Assembly: GCA_021159425.1 (NCBI GenBank)
Contig: JAGGRU010000059.1
Coordinates: 1-6,315, forward strand
Length of the DNA: 6,315 nt
Direction: 5' to 3'
Source of the DNA: Sulfurovum sp.
Lineage (GTDB): Bacteria > Campylobacterota > Campylobacteria > Campylobacterales > Sulfurovaceae
Shown: piece by piece, positions 5,678 to 6,315 of the stretch
How the letters are laid out: each line of letters opens with the position of its first letter
How positions within the stretch are numbered: position 1 is the first letter of the stretch
Position numbers and translations under genes: made by a program
The notes under the pieces: model-generated
What the model saw: only the letters and a program-made list of their open reading frames with translations
The model's database searches: none
What the model was told of the DNA's origin: nothing

Positions 5678-6177
5678 AAAAAATCCTGATCAATATTTTA
5701 ACCTTTGGTATCGTGATCGCTGTGATCGTCATACTTTTAGTCTCCTTTGGAAGTTCAGACGGCAACAGATATGTGTATAAAGGAAACATGACATATCAGG
5801 CAGTTGATATTAAATCTAAAGAGTATCAGTGTTCTGAGTGCAATATGGATGTAGAAGAACTTAATTATGCAGCACAACTCATTGCCAAAAATGGGAACAC
5901 ATATTTTTTTGATGACATCGGCTGTGTCGTGCTTTGGCTTGAAAATCACTCTCCGGATACACAGGTCATACTGACACAAACACTCGATACTCATCTCTGG
6001 ATCGATGCAACAAAAGCATGGTATTCACGTATTGCACCTTCACCTATGGGATATGGATTTGCAGCAGTGGAAAATAAAAAAGAGGGTCTCATAGATTATG
6101 AAGAGATGAAGCTTTTGATGCTTCAGGGGAAAAATCTGCATGACCCTTTTGTAAAAAAGAAACTTTTAGGAAAGTAA
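5674..6177 (+). CDS. Membrane-anchored NosL-like protein
   Basis: A 167-aa protein with an N-terminal anchor (about 5-24) and a periplasmic NosL-like domain. It has CSECNM (C53, C56, M58), in which the usual Gly before Met is Asn, then a TYFFDDIGC block (C84) as in NosL, where the sequence after the first motif reads YFDD with a nearby Cys or Met. A-P-S-P-M-G-Y-G-F (121-129) corresponds to the PMG motif of NosL. There is no lipobox, so the anchor is a membrane helix and not a lipid, unlike many NosL proteins, which are lipoproteins. The GTG start at 5674 overlaps the previous stop codon and has GGAG (5663-5666) at seven bases. It is the last gene of the run. Cu(I) binding is expected from the family; partnership with the cysteine-rich membrane protein just upstream is inferred from translational coupling. 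Confidence 0.85.
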   Translation: MKKILINILTFGIVIAVIVILLVSFGSSDGNRYVYKGNMTYQAVDIKSKEYQCSECNMDVEELNYAAQLIAKNGNTYFFDDIGCVVLWLENHSPDTQVILTQTLDTHLWIDATKAWYSRIAPSPMGYGFAAVENKKEGLIDYEEMKLLMLQGKNLHDPFVKKKLLGK

Positions 6178-6224
6178 TTCACCCAAAGAGAGTGCTATTT
6201 AAGAAATATATACGTTTGTTATCA

Positions 6225-6239
6225 TTTTTTGGTTATAAT
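6225..6239 (+). promoter_or_regulatory. Campylobacter-type promoter for acpP
   Basis: A run of six T followed by GG (6225-6232) stands just before a perfect TATAAT (6234-6239). Vegetative promoters of Campylobacter are known for such a T-rich -16 region and a weak or missing -35. Transcription should start near 6246, giving a leader of about 30 bases. The 98 bases between 6177 and the next start hold nothing else obvious, and no terminator hairpin for the upstream operon is visible. Confidence 0.7.
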
Positions 6240-6275
6240 TATGCGTATTTCATAACAAATCTTAAGGAGTAATCA

Positions 6276-6315
6276 ATGGCATTATTTGATGATGTAAAAG
6301 AAGTAGTAGTAGAAC
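6276..6315 (+). CDS. acpP: Acyl carrier protein, N-terminal start only (truncated by window edge)
   Basis: Only 13 codons are in the window, reading MALFDDVKEVVVE. This closely resembles the start of acyl carrier proteins from Campylobacterota, which open with M-A-x-x-D-D-V-K and V-V-V-E. Acyl carrier protein carries growing fatty acid chains on a phosphopantetheine arm in the cytoplasm. The serine that bears the arm lies beyond the window. A strong ribosome binding site, AAGGAG (6264-6269), is six bases before the ATG, and the gene has its own strong promoter, as expected for an abundant housekeeping protein. It is functionally separate from the upstream operon. Confidence 0.8.
   Translation, partial: MALFDDVKEVVVE

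Overview
The window is AT-rich DNA with all genes on the + strand, and it looks like a chromosome segment of a Campylobacterota (epsilonproteobacterial) organism of the Sulfurimonas/Sulfurovum kind. This rests on protein style (a stand-alone Aer-type PAS protein, Campylobacterota-like NosL proteins, the first residues of an acyl carrier protein) and on a Campylobacter-style promoter before that last gene (T-tract, GG, then TATAAT, with no clear -35 box). No genome comparison was possible, so the genus is inference.

Layout. (1) 1-456: the 3' part of a NosL-family gene that has lost the CxxCGM copper motif, cut by the window's left edge. (2) 458-982: a 174-aa Aer/CetB-type PAS protein, one base behind it. 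(3) 983-1053: an intergenic region with two adjacent perfect palindromes, probably the control region of the next gene. (4) 1054-1749: a secreted NosL-like protein with CPECGM, CSLHC, a Met-rich stretch and a C-terminal two-cysteine module. (5) 1750-1851: a roughly 100-bp branched hairpin element that codes for nothing evident. (6) 1882-6177: a tight run of six genes: a secreted NosL protein with the two-cysteine module at its N-terminus, an 84-aa single-span protein, an FtsX/MacB-type ABC permease, a LolD/MacB-type ABC ATPase, an eight-span membrane protein with periplasmic cysteines (VKOR/DsbB-like), and a membrane-anchored NosL-like protein. Most junctions overlap or are a few bases apart, so this is very likely one operon. 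(7) 6178-6315: promoter, ribosome binding site and first 13 codons of acpP.

How the parts may work together. NosL is known as a Cu(I)-binding accessory protein of nitrous oxide reductase. Here four NosL-family genes lie around a four-span ABC system and a membrane thiol-redox candidate, with no nosZ, nosD or NosY-type permease in view. The simplest reading is an envelope system that handles copper or protein thiols, perhaps supplying a copper enzyme encoded elsewhere. That function is inferred from family membership and gene order, not shown. No stretch longer than 300 bases lacks a gene, and no tRNA, rRNA, CRISPR array or transposase gene was seen.
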